Assembly (NCBI GenBank): GCA_030753015.1
Contig: JASMDC010000009.1
Location: 1 to 64,000 of the forward strand
Origin: Candidatus Undinarchaeales archaeon
GTDB lineage: Archaea > SpSt-1190 > JASMDC01
Direction of reading: 5' to 3'
Length of the DNA stretch: 64,000 nucleotides
Below are positions 8,167 to 16,477 of the stretch, one piece after another. Positions within the stretch are counted from its first letter, which is position 1, and the number at the start of each line of letters is the position of its first letter. Below the pieces are notes generated by a model. It was not told the DNA's origin and ran no database searches. It saw nothing but the letters and a program-made list of their open reading frames with translations. Both the position numbers and the translations under genes were made by a program.

Positions 8167-9330
8167 ATGCCCTCTGCTATCTGTCCAGTCTGTCGTGAGG
8201 TCCATGACATCGGTCCTGAAGGTGTTTGTCCCCACTGTGGGGGCGAGCTAGAATCCTTTGCCAACAGTGATGCCTATCTCAAGGAGATGGCGCCAAAGAT
8301 CGTTGAGGAACGCAAGGTCGCAGGGATTGAGGGGCTCGTGGGCGGACTTGAGGCCGTCATAATCAACACGGAGCAGGACCACCAACGCGCCGCCGTAAAA
8401 GGTCTCCTGCGGACAACGGGACACAGTTTCGCCGGAGCCTTCCTGGACCATAGTCTCCGGACCGTCGTACTCTCCCACAAAAGCTCGGCGGATATCCTGG
8501 TAAGGTCACGGCAGGGAGGGGGCGGCCCATTCACAGCCTACAACGGCGCACTAAAGACACGTCATCTACCCTCGACGAGACTGGAGACATTCGTGTTCCG
8601 GTGCCGCGACCTCGAGCGGTACGTCGGGATACAGCGGGAACGTGGTGTACAGTTCGTTCAAGAGGACTTAGTACACACCGGGACACACTCATTCATCCAG
8701 ACCGTACCGTCCACCTTTACAGGCAACTCCATCGGTTTCGTGGAGTGGCACAGCCCGGCGCGTGAATGGCGACCGGACGGTAGCGATGAGCTCGACTGGG
8801 CCCACGAGAAACCGGACGCACCCCATCTGGCGAACATCGGCATGCTCGACCACACAGCCACGCGGGTGCGGGCACGAGACCGGGACGCAGCGATCATCGA
8901 GTTCATGCATCTTACCGACTACACCTTCCAGTTCGCTGTCTACGTAAAACACCTCAACTCCATCACCAACGTGGCCCGGCTCTTGCCTGATGACTTTGCG
9001 ATGGTGTTCACCTCGGGCATCTCACCCTTCTCGGATGACCATCCGTCCGGACCCACGGAGGGATTCATCAAGAACTATGGGACCCGGGTGCATCACATGG
9101 CCTTTGCGACCGAGCGGATCGAGAACACCTTCGACGCGTTGAAGGCCGACGGCATGGGCTTCCTCCTCGAGCTCGTCGGCTCGCCGGACGAGGGATTGAA
9201 GCAGACGTTCTCCGAGGCATCGCCCGACACCTTGCTGGTCAACGAGTACATCCACCGCTATGGTGACTTCGACGGGTTCTTTTCAAAGAGCAACGTGGGA
9301 CTGCTCACCGCGGCGACGGCCAAACAGTAA
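8167..9330 (+). CDS. 4-hydroxyphenylpyruvate dioxygenase-like VOC protein with N-terminal zinc ribbon
   Basis: A 387-residue protein. Residues 1-30 carry two Cys pairs (CPVC, CPHC), a zinc ribbon not normal for HPPD. Two VOC/glyoxalase-like halves follow. The C-terminal half keeps the probable Fe(II) triad of the HPPD family: His229 in LDHTA, His309 or His310 in VHHMAF, and Glu360 in LVNEYIHRYGDFDGFF. HPPD turns 4-hydroxyphenylpyruvate into homogentisate; hydroxymandelate synthase is a close relative, so the product is not certain. The conserved C-terminal part (DDFAMVFTSG, GVRHxAF-like) fits the family. It sits between the two halves of the isoprenoid gene set and is convergent with the IDI-2 gene with no spacer. 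Confidence 0.75.
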   Translation: MPSAICPVCREVHDIGPEGVCPHCGGELESFANSDAYLKEMAPKIVEERKVAGIEGLVGGLEAVIINTEQDHQRAAVKGLLRTTGHSFAGAFLDHSLRTVVLSHKSSADILVRSRQGGGGPFTAYNGALKTRHLPSTRLETFVFRCRDLERYVGIQRERGVQFVQEDLVHTGTHSFIQTVPSTFTGNSIGFVEWHSPAREWRPDGSDELDWAHEKPDAPHLANIGMLDHTATRVRARDRDAAIIEFMHLTDYTFQFAVYVKHLNSITNVARLLPDDFAMVFTSGISPFSDDHPSGPTEGFIKNYGTRVHHMAFATERIENTFDALKADGMGFLLELVGSPDEGLKQTFSEASPDTLLVNEYIHRYGDFDGFFSKSNVGLLTAATAKQ

Positions 9331-10380
9331 CTACGTCCGCTGCTCGAGCCACTCCCGGGTCCGTCCCGTGAGAACCAGCGGTCGGTCCATCAGCTCCACC
9401 CGGGAGGACGCCCCGCACAGGAGCATGGCCGCTCGTGTCTCGGCGATGAGCGTTGTCAGGTAACTGCGAGCGCCGTCCACGCCACCGTCCATGTACGCGC
9501 GGAGCACGGGCAGCGCTACGCCGACAGCCGTTGCACCCAAGCGCAGCGACTTAATCACATCGATGCCTGTGCGGACGCCTCCGGTGGCGATGACCGGTAG
9601 GTCGCAGGCCGAGCGCACCTCGGCGACGCTGATGGGCGTGGGTAGGCCCCAACGCCAGAACGTCTCGGCCAGGCGGTTGCCCGTGTCGCGATAGTGCTCG
9701 ACGGCCACCCACGAGGTGCCGCCGACCCCGCCAACGTCGATACCGGCCACACCGGCCTCGGCGAGCCTTGCGGCGGTCTCGCGGGATATCCCGCACCCGG
9801 TCTCTTTAGCGACCACGGGGACTTCAAGATCGGTGCACAACCGTGCCAGCGCGGCCTCGCCGCCCTTGAACGCACGGTCCCCTTCGGGCTGTGTCATCTC
9901 GTGGGCAGGGTTGAGGTGAACGCAAAGCGCGTCGGCGCCTATCCCCTCGACGGCCTTCAGGGCCTCTTTGGCGCCCCAGCCAGCCACGAACTGCACGAGT
10001 CCCAGGTTCCCCAGGAGGAGGATGTCCGGAGCGACGTCCCTGACCTCGAAGGTCCGGGTGGTGTCCGGCTGCTCCACCATGATGCGCTGGCTCCCGAGCC
10101 CCATACCGAGTCCCAGCTCCTGGGCGAGTGCTGCCAGATCACGGTTGATCCGTCGTGCCTCATCGGTCCCGCCGGTCATGGCGGCGATGATGATGGGGGT
10201 GGACAACCGCCGCCCATAGAGCTCCACGGAGCAGTCCACGTTATCGGCGTCCACGTCCGTGAGCGCATCGTGGACTAGGGATATGTCGGCCCATGGATCG
10301 TACCCAGCCTCCACGTCCTCCTTCCAGCACACGCGGATATGGTCCGCCTTCCTCTGCTCGATGATAGTGGGTTCGCTCAT
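9331..10380 (-). CDS. fni: Isopentenyl-diphosphate delta-isomerase, type 2
   Basis: Interconverts IPP and DMAPP using reduced FMN. The 349-residue TIM-barrel protein has the N-terminal QRKADHIR, AAMTGGTDEARRIN, GLGMGLGSQR, and the FMN/phosphate segments GVAGIDVGGVGGTSW and IATGGVRTGIDV. The substrate motif reads HLNPAHEMTQPEGD at about residues 152-165. Most type 2 isomerases have a Gln at the second-shell position (HLNPxQE), here replaced by His. It overlaps the upstream IPK gene as ATGA, so it is the last gene of a minus-strand operon. Confidence 0.93.
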   Translation of the reverse strand: MSEPTIIEQRKADHIRVCWKEDVEAGYDPWADISLVHDALTDVDADNVDCSVELYGRRLSTPIIIAAMTGGTDEARRINRDLAALAQELGLGMGLGSQRIMVEQPDTTRTFEVRDVAPDILLLGNLGLVQFVAGWGAKEALKAVEGIGADALCVHLNPAHEMTQPEGDRAFKGGEAALARLCTDLEVPVVAKETGCGISRETAARLAEAGVAGIDVGGVGGTSWVAVEHYRDTGNRLAETFWRWGLPTPISVAEVRSACDLPVIATGGVRTGIDVIKSLRLGATAVGVALPVLRAYMDGGVDGARSYLTTLIAETRAAMLLCGASSRVELMDRPLVLTGRTREWLEQRT

Positions 10381-11162
10381 GTGATCACCGGTATGAATGT
10401 TCCTTCGTCGGTGGACCCGCCGAGGGCCCGTTCCAGCGCGCCGGGGGTGTTCGCGTCGATGACCAGCGACTCTACCCCGACCCGTGCCAGTGGGAGCAGC
10501 TCGTCCAGCTTGCCACGCATGCCACCCGTGACGTCGGACGCTGCCGAGCCACCAGCCTCCACAAGGGCCAATGTCTCAGGGGTGAGGATGTCGATGCGAC
10601 GGGCACCCGGGTCCGTGCGTGGGTCAGTGGTGTACACGCCGTCCACGTCGGAGCATAGCACCGCTCGCCCGATGCCGAGGTTGGGTGCGAGGTACGCCAG
10701 CAGCTGGTCACCTGACACGATGGCGAAGCCCTGTGCACGGTCCTGGACGACGTCACCGAAGAGCACAGGTGTCATCCCTCCCTCGACCAGGAAGCGAACG
10801 GGTTCCTCATCGAAAGCTACTATTCGCCCGTTCTCGAGTGTGCACACAGCAGCCGGGGGGACCGCAACGGCAGGGATGCCTGCGTTCAGGAGCCCATCCA
10901 TTACAGCTGCGTTCAGACGTTCCATAGCACGGTGTATGTTGGAGAACGCCTCGCGGGCCTTCGGCCCGTCCAGTGCTCCACTGATCATGCCGTGTTCGGT
11001 CGCAGCAGCGTGCCCGAAGGAGCCGCCACCATGGACCACGAGGCACTGCTCTCCGGACCTGGCGAGTTCCTGGGCGAGCCGGGCGATGACGTCCTCACGA
11101 GCGATGTAAGCTATGTCCTTAGGGGCGATGGCCGAGCCACCCAACTTGACGGCGTACTTCAC
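10377..11162 (-). CDS. ipk: Isopentenyl phosphate kinase
   Basis: Phosphorylates isopentenyl phosphate, the product of the UbiD-type decarboxylase encoded at 4936, to IPP. The 261-residue amino-acid-kinase-fold protein has KLGGSAI at residues 6-12 and HGGGSFGH at 44-51, whose last His is the diagnostic residue of the family. SDVDGVYTTDPR near residue 162 is the nucleotide-side motif. It overlaps both neighbours by 4 nt (ATGA). Together with fni it completes the route to DMAPP. Confidence 0.94.
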   Translation of the reverse strand: MKYAVKLGGSAIAPKDIAYIAREDVIARLAQELARSGEQCLVVHGGGSFGHAAATEHGMISGALDGPKAREAFSNIHRAMERLNAAVMDGLLNAGIPAVAVPPAAVCTLENGRIVAFDEEPVRFLVEGGMTPVLFGDVVQDRAQGFAIVSGDQLLAYLAPNLGIGRAVLCSDVDGVYTTDPRTDPGARRIDILTPETLALVEAGGSAASDVTGGMRGKLDELLPLARVGVESLVIDANTPGALERALGGSTDEGTFIPVIT

Positions 11163-11734
11163 GCTCGAACCCCCAGGAAGCTCTTGATGTCGCTGAGCGT
11201 CTGCTGGGCGAGCTGGAGCCTGAAGGTCTTTCGCTCCCCCCAGTCGCGGGCCTCGATGACAGCGATATCGGTGTGGATGTTGCGGGTCAGGGCGGTCAGC
11301 CGCTCCAATTGCTCACGCAGAGCGCCCTGTCCTGGATCGTGGACAATCTCCAGGTCCGAGAGCCTCGTTCGTGATGTGCGCAACGAACGGCGGAGCTCGT
11401 CCAGATGCTCCCGGTCTTTGCTGAGCTGGATAAGGATGGACGTCTCCTTGTCAGGCATTTCCTCTGTACCGGTCTCACGCAGTGAGCGGAGCACCTCGTT
11501 CGTCTGTTCCATGCGTTCGCGGCTCTTCCGCTCCTGGCCGGACCGGACATCGATCTCCCGGCGGAGATGCTTCATCTCCCTTTCGAGTGAGCGGAGCCGG
11601 TTCCGCAAATGCTCTGCTTCCTTGATGACGATGTGACATTCGTCGCACGACGACGAGAGGGCGTCCCAGGCTACCTGGGCGGGATCCCCTGGATGGTCGC
11701 GGTCCTCGGTGGACGGGCCGTCCGATACGGCCAT
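11159..11734 (-). CDS. Coiled-coil protein of unknown function
   Basis: A 191-residue soluble protein. Residues about 30-175 are rich in Glu, Arg and Leu with heptad spacing (EHLRNRLRSLEREMKHLRRE and onwards), so long helices or coiled coils are expected. SSSCDECH near residue 28 offers a Cys pair. There is no signal or membrane segment. It is translated in an operon with two membrane proteins upstream and IPK/IDI-2 downstream (ATGA with ipk). It may scaffold its membrane neighbours, which is inference only. Confidence 0.7.
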   Translation of the reverse strand: MAVSDGPSTEDRDHPGDPAQVAWDALSSSCDECHIVIKEAEHLRNRLRSLEREMKHLRREIDVRSGQERKSRERMEQTNEVLRSLRETGTEEMPDKETSILIQLSKDREHLDELRRSLRTSRTRLSDLEIVHDPGQGALREQLERLTALTRNIHTDIAVIEARDWGERKTFRLQLAQQTLSDIKSFLGVRA

Positions 11735-11735
11735 C

Positions 11736-11990
11736 TCACTGTCCCCCTTCGCGCCCGATGTTGAGCTCGACCTTCTTCAGCTCCCCGAGCATGCCGAACA
11801 CGATGACCACGATAAGGATCGTGAAGGGCTCCACGGCCATCGACAGGCCCTTGCCTCCGGCTATATCCTGTATAGCTAGTTCGCGGATGATGAACACGGC
11901 AAAGATCAAGGTCACCGCGATGAGGAAGAGGAACATGATGGACCGGCCGCCGTGCTTGACGACTGCGCCGTTAGCCTTTCCTGACGTCAT
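11736..11990 (-). CDS. Small membrane protein, two TM segments
   Basis: An 84-residue protein with hydrophobic stretches at about 18-36 (IMFLFLIAVTLIFAVFII) and 52-68 (FTILIVVIVFGMLG). It overlaps the end of the upstream membrane-protein gene by 20 nt and ends 1 nt before the coiled-coil gene, so it is part of the same operon. No family is recognised. Confidence 0.65.
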   Translation of the reverse strand: MTSGKANGAVVKHGGRSIMFLFLIAVTLIFAVFIIRELAIQDIAGGKGLSMAVEPFTILIVVIVFGMLGELKKVELNIGREGGQ

Positions 11991-13227
11991 CTAGGATCAC
12001 CCCCATGTCGGCGCGGAAGTTCTCGATGGCATCACCCAGCTCATCGGCCTCGGCAGCTTCCCGGGCGAGCCTTAGTAGGAGGAGCCGGGAGAGCGGTCGC
12101 GCACCGTCCGCAACCGTCACCTTGCCCTCGGATAGCTCGGAGAAGAGGTCGTCGCGGAACCAGTGGAGGGCACCGGTCTCATCGACGAGCCGCTCCCTGA
12201 ACCGTGAGAAGAACTGGTAGTAATTACGTCCCGTGGCAGCGTTGAGCAGCCTGGACATATCATTGAGCCCCGTCTCGAGGCCGGCCAGCGCCAGCACGAT
12301 GCAGGGCACCCGGCTGGGTACCGAGAGCGCCTCGGCCATCAGCTGACCGGAGAGCCGGACCTCTTGTCGAGCAACCTTCTGTGATCCGAACCGGGTGCGC
12401 ATGTAGGCCAGCCGCCGCTCGTCCCGGGCGCGGGCCAGCTCCCGGACTGCCTCGGTGATCTCCTCTCTAGATGGAGCACGACCGGTATCTAGCTGGACCA
12501 AACGTGAAGCTATATCCGAGGTGGGACCCCGCAACCGGCTGCGCTGCCAAGCAACGTCCTCCACGGCGGTGATGGACTCGATACCCTCTGAAGTGGCGCC
12601 CGCGGCCGTCCCCAGTCGCACGAGGACGGCGAGCTCGATGGCCACGTACAAGGCCAATGCTAGGAACCATACGATCATCACGAAGAGGCCAAGGTCCCCG
12701 ATCTGCACAACGGCCAGCTTCCACGCGGTCTCGGTCATGGGCCCTATCTCCATGATCGGTGTAAGGACGCACGCAAGCGTGGCGACAACATGTGGCAGGG
12801 TGACCCCGAGGTACATATCGTCGCGCTCGTCCTCCTCCAGACGGAGGGCGATGTCCAGATTATCGACATAGCGGATGGTGGACAGGGCGGCGTGAGCTGC
12901 CAGCAGGAAGCAGAGGAAGAACCCGAAGAATGACCGGTCGGCGAAGAGCCCGACGAAGGAGAGCAGGCCCACGATAACGTAGAATAGCAGGCTATTGTGC
13001 CCCTCCTCGACCAGGAAGCGGCCCTTGTCCTCGAAGAGGGCGGTGAGGAACCAGGGAACGATGAGCAGGCCCAGTATGCCCCCGCGGAGGGCCGCCAGCA
13101 GGCCCGTGAGCGCCATGGTCCCCTCGGCGAAATCGTGGAGATGGTGCAGGTTGAGAAGGAGGAACGCGGCCGCGCATTGGAGCGTGAGGATCCATAGGGA
13201 GCGCCGCCTAAGGATAAGACCCCTCAT
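11971..13227 (-). CDS. Polytopic membrane protein of unknown function
   Basis: A 418-residue protein. About six hydrophobic segments lie in residues 10-215, beginning RRRSLWILTLQCAAAFLLLN. Residues about 230-418 are a soluble helical domain with many Arg and Glu residues (REEITEAVRELARARDERR). No transporter or enzyme motif is recognised. It is the first gene of the operon that ends with IPK and IDI-2 and is divergent from the small YG-rich membrane gene at 13282. Its pairing with a small TM protein and a coiled-coil protein suggests a membrane complex. Confidence 0.7.
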   Translation of the reverse strand: MRGLILRRRSLWILTLQCAAAFLLLNLHHLHDFAEGTMALTGLLAALRGGILGLLIVPWFLTALFEDKGRFLVEEGHNSLLFYVIVGLLSFVGLFADRSFFGFFLCFLLAAHAALSTIRYVDNLDIALRLEEDERDDMYLGVTLPHVVATLACVLTPIMEIGPMTETAWKLAVVQIGDLGLFVMIVWFLALALYVAIELAVLVRLGTAAGATSEGIESITAVEDVAWQRSRLRGPTSDIASRLVQLDTGRAPSREEITEAVRELARARDERRLAYMRTRFGSQKVARQEVRLSGQLMAEALSVPSRVPCIVLALAGLETGLNDMSRLLNAATGRNYYQFFSRFRERLVDETGALHWFRDDLFSELSEGKVTVADGARPLSRLLLLRLAREAAEADELGDAIENFRADMGVILDDVRKG

Positions 13228-13281
13228 AACAAGGGCAGCACTAGCAACTAATTTAATGATGACGTGCCCGTTCTTCCTATC

Positions 13282-13533
13282 ATGACCGTAGATGTGGGCG
13301 CCGCTCTCATCATCGAACGCGGTCTCATCGTCCTTGCTTTCCCTGCGGCCCTCCTCCTCCTTCTGGTGTTGCTCGTGCTAACGATGCCCCCGGCCAATCC
13401 ATCGGGTTCAGGCTGGTCCCAGCAGCAATCCGTCCAGCCCACCCCTGCTCCGCAGGCACAGTCCTATTCCTATCCGCAGCAGGGCTACGGTTATTACTCC
13501 GGAGGTGGTCAGAACGGTGGATACCAGCGATAA
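13282..13533 (+). CDS. Small membrane protein with a Gln/Tyr/Gly-rich tail
   Basis: An 83-residue protein starting MTVDVGAALIIERG. One hydrophobic segment (about residues 15-35) is followed by a low-complexity tail of Pro, Gln, Ser, Tyr and Gly (SYSYPQQGYGYYSGGGQ). Such tails resemble disordered, self-associating sequences, but no role is known. It overlaps the presenilin-like gene downstream. The sister gene at 14589 also starts with a Pro/Gln-rich segment. The in-frame start at 13264 is less likely. Confidence 0.6.
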   Translation: MTVDVGAALIIERGLIVLAFPAALLLLLVLLVLTMPPANPSGSGWSQQQSVQPTPAPQAQSYSYPQQGYGYYSGGGQNGGYQR

Positions 13534-14533
13534 GGATGAACCCGTCACCAAGAAGGATGACGCTCGGGCACGGCCTGAAGAAAAGAAGACGACCGCGGAC
13601 CAGGAAGATGCTCGTACACGAGACATCCCACCCGCTCCTCGCCAACGCGACATACCGATGACCTGGGAAGAGCGCCAGAACCGGGCACAGATGTTGCTCA
13701 TCATACTCTTCCTCATCGTCCAGATATGCGGTGTGGCCATAGCCTACGCAGTGACCCAGAGCCCATCGATCCAATTGCACCTCGAGCAGACCCGCCCCGC
13801 TTTCATCAGTCCCGACAAGGGCCAGGAGAACACCGTGAACATCGTGGCCATCGGTATCATCGGGACGGTGTTCCTCATCCTCCTCAAGAAGTACCTGCGG
13901 TTCAAGGTCCGGTACGTGGTCATCGTTGCGGTCTTCGGCTCATGCACCTATCTGGCCGACATCCTGGGCTTCAGTGCTCTGGTCTCCACTTTGTTCGGTA
14001 TCGTGGTCACTGTTCTTCGGGAACGCATGGAAAACCTACATATCCTCAACGCATCGGTGTTCGTATCAGTGCTCGGTTTCGGTGCCATCTTCGGCCATTG
14101 GGTGGTTCCCGAGCATGCCGTGCTCCTCCTCATCGTGCTCTCCATCTACGACATCATCGGAGTGCTCATCACCCAGCACATCACCTATCTGTGGTTCGGT
14201 GCCTACAAGTTCGAGAAGATGTGGCGTGATGTCCTGGCCTTCGTCGTGCACGTAGACGAGTCCGAGGTCATACTCGTGGGCGCGGGCGACTTCGGATTTC
14301 CCATGCTCTTCACCTTCTCCGTGACAGAGTTCCTCGTCCAGACCCAGAGCAAGGCGTTCGGGCTGGTCGGTGGGACCATGGTGGCCATCAGCGCCACGCT
14401 GGGCTTCGCCGCCCTGCAGATCTACGCCATGCGCTCCGAACGGAGCAAGGACACCGGCCTCCCGGGGCTCCCGTTCGTAACCGGCGGTGCTATCGCTGGA
14501 TGGCTGCTGGCCCGGCTCGTGCTCGGCGTATAG
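13517..14533 (+). CDS. Presenilin/signal-peptide-peptidase-like intramembrane aspartyl protease
   Basis: A GxGD-type protease that cleaves membrane-spanning helices. After a charged, probably disordered N-terminus (about 45 residues), nine hydrophobic segments are visible. The two catalytic Asp motifs are present: YD in LSIYDIIGV (about residue 212) and GxGD in GAGDFGFPMLF (about residue 258). A PxLP-like motif (LPGLP) follows near residue 315. This is the layout of archaeal presenilin homologues. GTG 13517 is preferred because GGAGGTGG lies about 9 nt upstream. GTG 13505 and ATG 13658 are alternatives. The gene overlaps the small YG-rich membrane gene. Confidence 0.85.
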   Translation: MDTSDKDEPVTKKDDARARPEEKKTTADQEDARTRDIPPAPRQRDIPMTWEERQNRAQMLLIILFLIVQICGVAIAYAVTQSPSIQLHLEQTRPAFISPDKGQENTVNIVAIGIIGTVFLILLKKYLRFKVRYVVIVAVFGSCTYLADILGFSALVSTLFGIVVTVLRERMENLHILNASVFVSVLGFGAIFGHWVVPEHAVLLLIVLSIYDIIGVLITQHITYLWFGAYKFEKMWRDVLAFVVHVDESEVILVGAGDFGFPMLFTFSVTEFLVQTQSKAFGLVGGTMVAISATLGFAALQIYAMRSERSKDTGLPGLPFVTGGAIAGWLLARLVLGV

Positions 14534-14558
14534 GGCCGTACCGGCCGAGGCGTTTCTC

Positions 14559-14567
14559 ATTTAAAGT
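14559..14567 (+). promoter_or_regulatory. TATA-like box
   Basis: ATTTAAAGT, 21 nt before the ATG at 14589. Confidence 0.4.
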
Positions 14568-14588
14568 ATCACGGTCGGATTGGGTCCG

Positions 14589-15740
14589 ATGGACCAAGGA
14601 GCCTATCCGCAACCTCAGCCCCAAGCTCAATATATCCCGCCGGTCTCGTCGCATCCACCCGAGGTGTCCGCAGCGCCTCCAAAGGAGCACGAGCGGAAGG
14701 ATGGGTTCATCGACAAGCATCTCCCCAAGATCATCGCCGTCCTGCTCTCCATCGCCACCATCTTCTCCGGCGTCGTATCCAACCGGTCGGACCTTCTGGA
14801 GGAGCAGGCCAACGAGATGAAGATCGCGATAGACACGCTCGAGCGCACCGCCAAGGCCGAGGAGACGGCTGCCCGGCAGTACGCATCGTCAATCGACAGC
14901 TATGAGAACCAGGTCGTGCTCCTCGGTATCGAGAACGGGAATATCGAGACGCTCAAGAAAGGATACGAGACGGACATCGGGGGTATCACGACCCGGTACA
15001 ACGAGGAGCTCGAGCAGGTGAACCAGAGCTATGTCACCAAGCTCGCGAACGAGACCGAGACGCTAGCGAAGATCGAGAAGATGGCCGAGACCGCCAAGAA
15101 GCAGGTCAGCACACAGACCCAGAAGGTCAAAAAGACCGTGGAGGACCTTCTTGGCGTCGGAGCGGGCGGCGGGCGAGGGGCTGTCAAGGAGACCCTGGGC
15201 GAGCCGGTCACCATGGAGGCCTTCCTCAAGGTCACTCGCGAGGAGAACGTACTCGACGAGTACAAGGACAAGCAGATCGACCTCCGCCAGGAGACAATCC
15301 GCAAGCGGGAGGAGATCAGGGAGCTCGAGGACGAGCAGCGGTACTCGCTCCGCGAGGTGGAGCGAGAGCGCGATGCCGAGATCATGGAGAAGCGCATCCA
15401 GCAGAAGCGGCTGGATGACGACATAACCATGAACAACGCCCAGATCGCGGAGATCAACAAGCTCATCAACAAGTACCAGGGGATGGACGTCGAATCCACT
15501 CAGAAATCAGAGGCATCCTACACGCAGACCAATGAGAAGGTCCAGGAGGTCGAGGGATTGCGGGAGAAGGCCGACCGTCTGATGCGAGTGCCCATCATCC
15601 TCAACCTCGCACTGTTCCTGTTCGGTTTCGCGGGCAACTCGGACAAGAAGTTCTTCAAGATCGTGTTCACCATAATCGGTATACTGGCCCTGGGTTTCTC
15701 AGGGTTCTACTTCCTGCGCATCATGAGGGTGCCGGTCTGA
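14589..15740 (+). CDS. Membrane-anchored coiled-coil protein
   Basis: A 383-residue protein starting MDQGAYPQPQ. It has a Pro/Gln-rich N-terminus (about 1-30), one TM at about 45-65, a long Glu/Lys-rich coiled-coil region of about 240 residues, and two TM segments at the C-terminus (IILNLALFLFGFAG, IVFTIIGILALGFSGFYF). The coil would be held between two membrane points. It has its own TATA-like box. No family is recognised; a structural or membrane-organising role is a guess. Confidence 0.7.
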   Translation: MDQGAYPQPQPQAQYIPPVSSHPPEVSAAPPKEHERKDGFIDKHLPKIIAVLLSIATIFSGVVSNRSDLLEEQANEMKIAIDTLERTAKAEETAARQYASSIDSYENQVVLLGIENGNIETLKKGYETDIGGITTRYNEELEQVNQSYVTKLANETETLAKIEKMAETAKKQVSTQTQKVKKTVEDLLGVGAGGGRGAVKETLGEPVTMEAFLKVTREENVLDEYKDKQIDLRQETIRKREEIRELEDEQRYSLREVERERDAEIMEKRIQQKRLDDDITMNNAQIAEINKLINKYQGMDVESTQKSEASYTQTNEKVQEVEGLREKADRLMRVPIILNLALFLFGFAGNSDKKFFKIVFTIIGILALGFSGFYFLRIMRVPV

Positions 15741-15816
15741 TCACGGCGGGAACGACCGGGGCGGGCCGCAGCACCCCACCCCTACATTTATCTCTCTTTA
15801 GGGCCCGTACAGAACC

Positions 15817-16461
15817 GTGGACCTCGCAGCCCTCCCGGCCGCTTTGTACACGATAGTGCTCGCCCTTGCTGCCGGTCAGGACCTGCGCACCGGTGAGATC
15901 GAAGAGCGTTTGCTCCGCGGGCTCGTGCTCGCGGGGGTCGCGGGCGCACTTGTCCACTCCTGGGACAGGACCGCGGTCCAGGTCCCCCTGCTGGTGGGCG
16001 TCGTTGCGCTCCTCCTCAACCGCGGTGGCTGGATGGGTGGGGCCGACCTTACGGCCCTGGTCGCCCTCGCTGTCGCGGCACCGGCCCATCCCATCCCCGG
16101 ATACAGCACTCCTCTGCCGTTCCCCGTGAGCGTGTTCCTGCTGGCACTGCTGCTGGCCACGGGATGGCTGGCCGTGCGGGGGACGACGGGCGTGCTCCGG
16201 TCGGGGCGATGGCAGCGGGCGGTCGCCATCACCGTGGGCGTGGCCGTGGTGCTGTGGTCCTCCTACGGCTCATGGGACCTGCTACTGCTGCTGGACCTGC
16301 TGCTGCTGGCGCTGCTCGTCCAGTACCTGGGGCGACTGGCGGAGCATGGCGGCGCACCGGACCCCTGGTCCGAGGTCAGGTTTTTACCGGTGGTACTAGT
16401 ATCGCTCCTGCTCCACCTGGCCAGCGGTGATCCTCTCGGCTGGTTTTTCGGTGTGATATGA
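15817..16461 (+). CDS. Type IV prepilin peptidase-like GxGD protease
   Basis: A 214-residue membrane protein with about seven hydrophobic segments. The first catalytic Asp is in GQDLRTGEIEERL (about residue 22), matching the D-x-R-x-x-x-I pattern of A24 peptidases. The second is in GWMGGADLTAL (about residue 72), matching GxGD in a GGAD form. Such enzymes cut class III signal peptides of archaeal pilins and archaellins. The protein at 31614 has a possible class III signal (RRRRGQAMML) and could be a substrate. Translation starts at GTG 15817. It has no pilin genes beside it. Confidence 0.8.
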   Translation: MDLAALPAALYTIVLALAAGQDLRTGEIEERLLRGLVLAGVAGALVHSWDRTAVQVPLLVGVVALLLNRGGWMGGADLTALVALAVAAPAHPIPGYSTPLPFPVSVFLLALLLATGWLAVRGTTGVLRSGRWQRAVAITVGVAVVLWSSYGSWDLLLLLDLLLLALLVQYLGRLAEHGGAPDPWSEVRFLPVVLVSLLLHLASGDPLGWFFGVI

Positions 16462-16477
16462 GCCGGTAGCGGACCCG

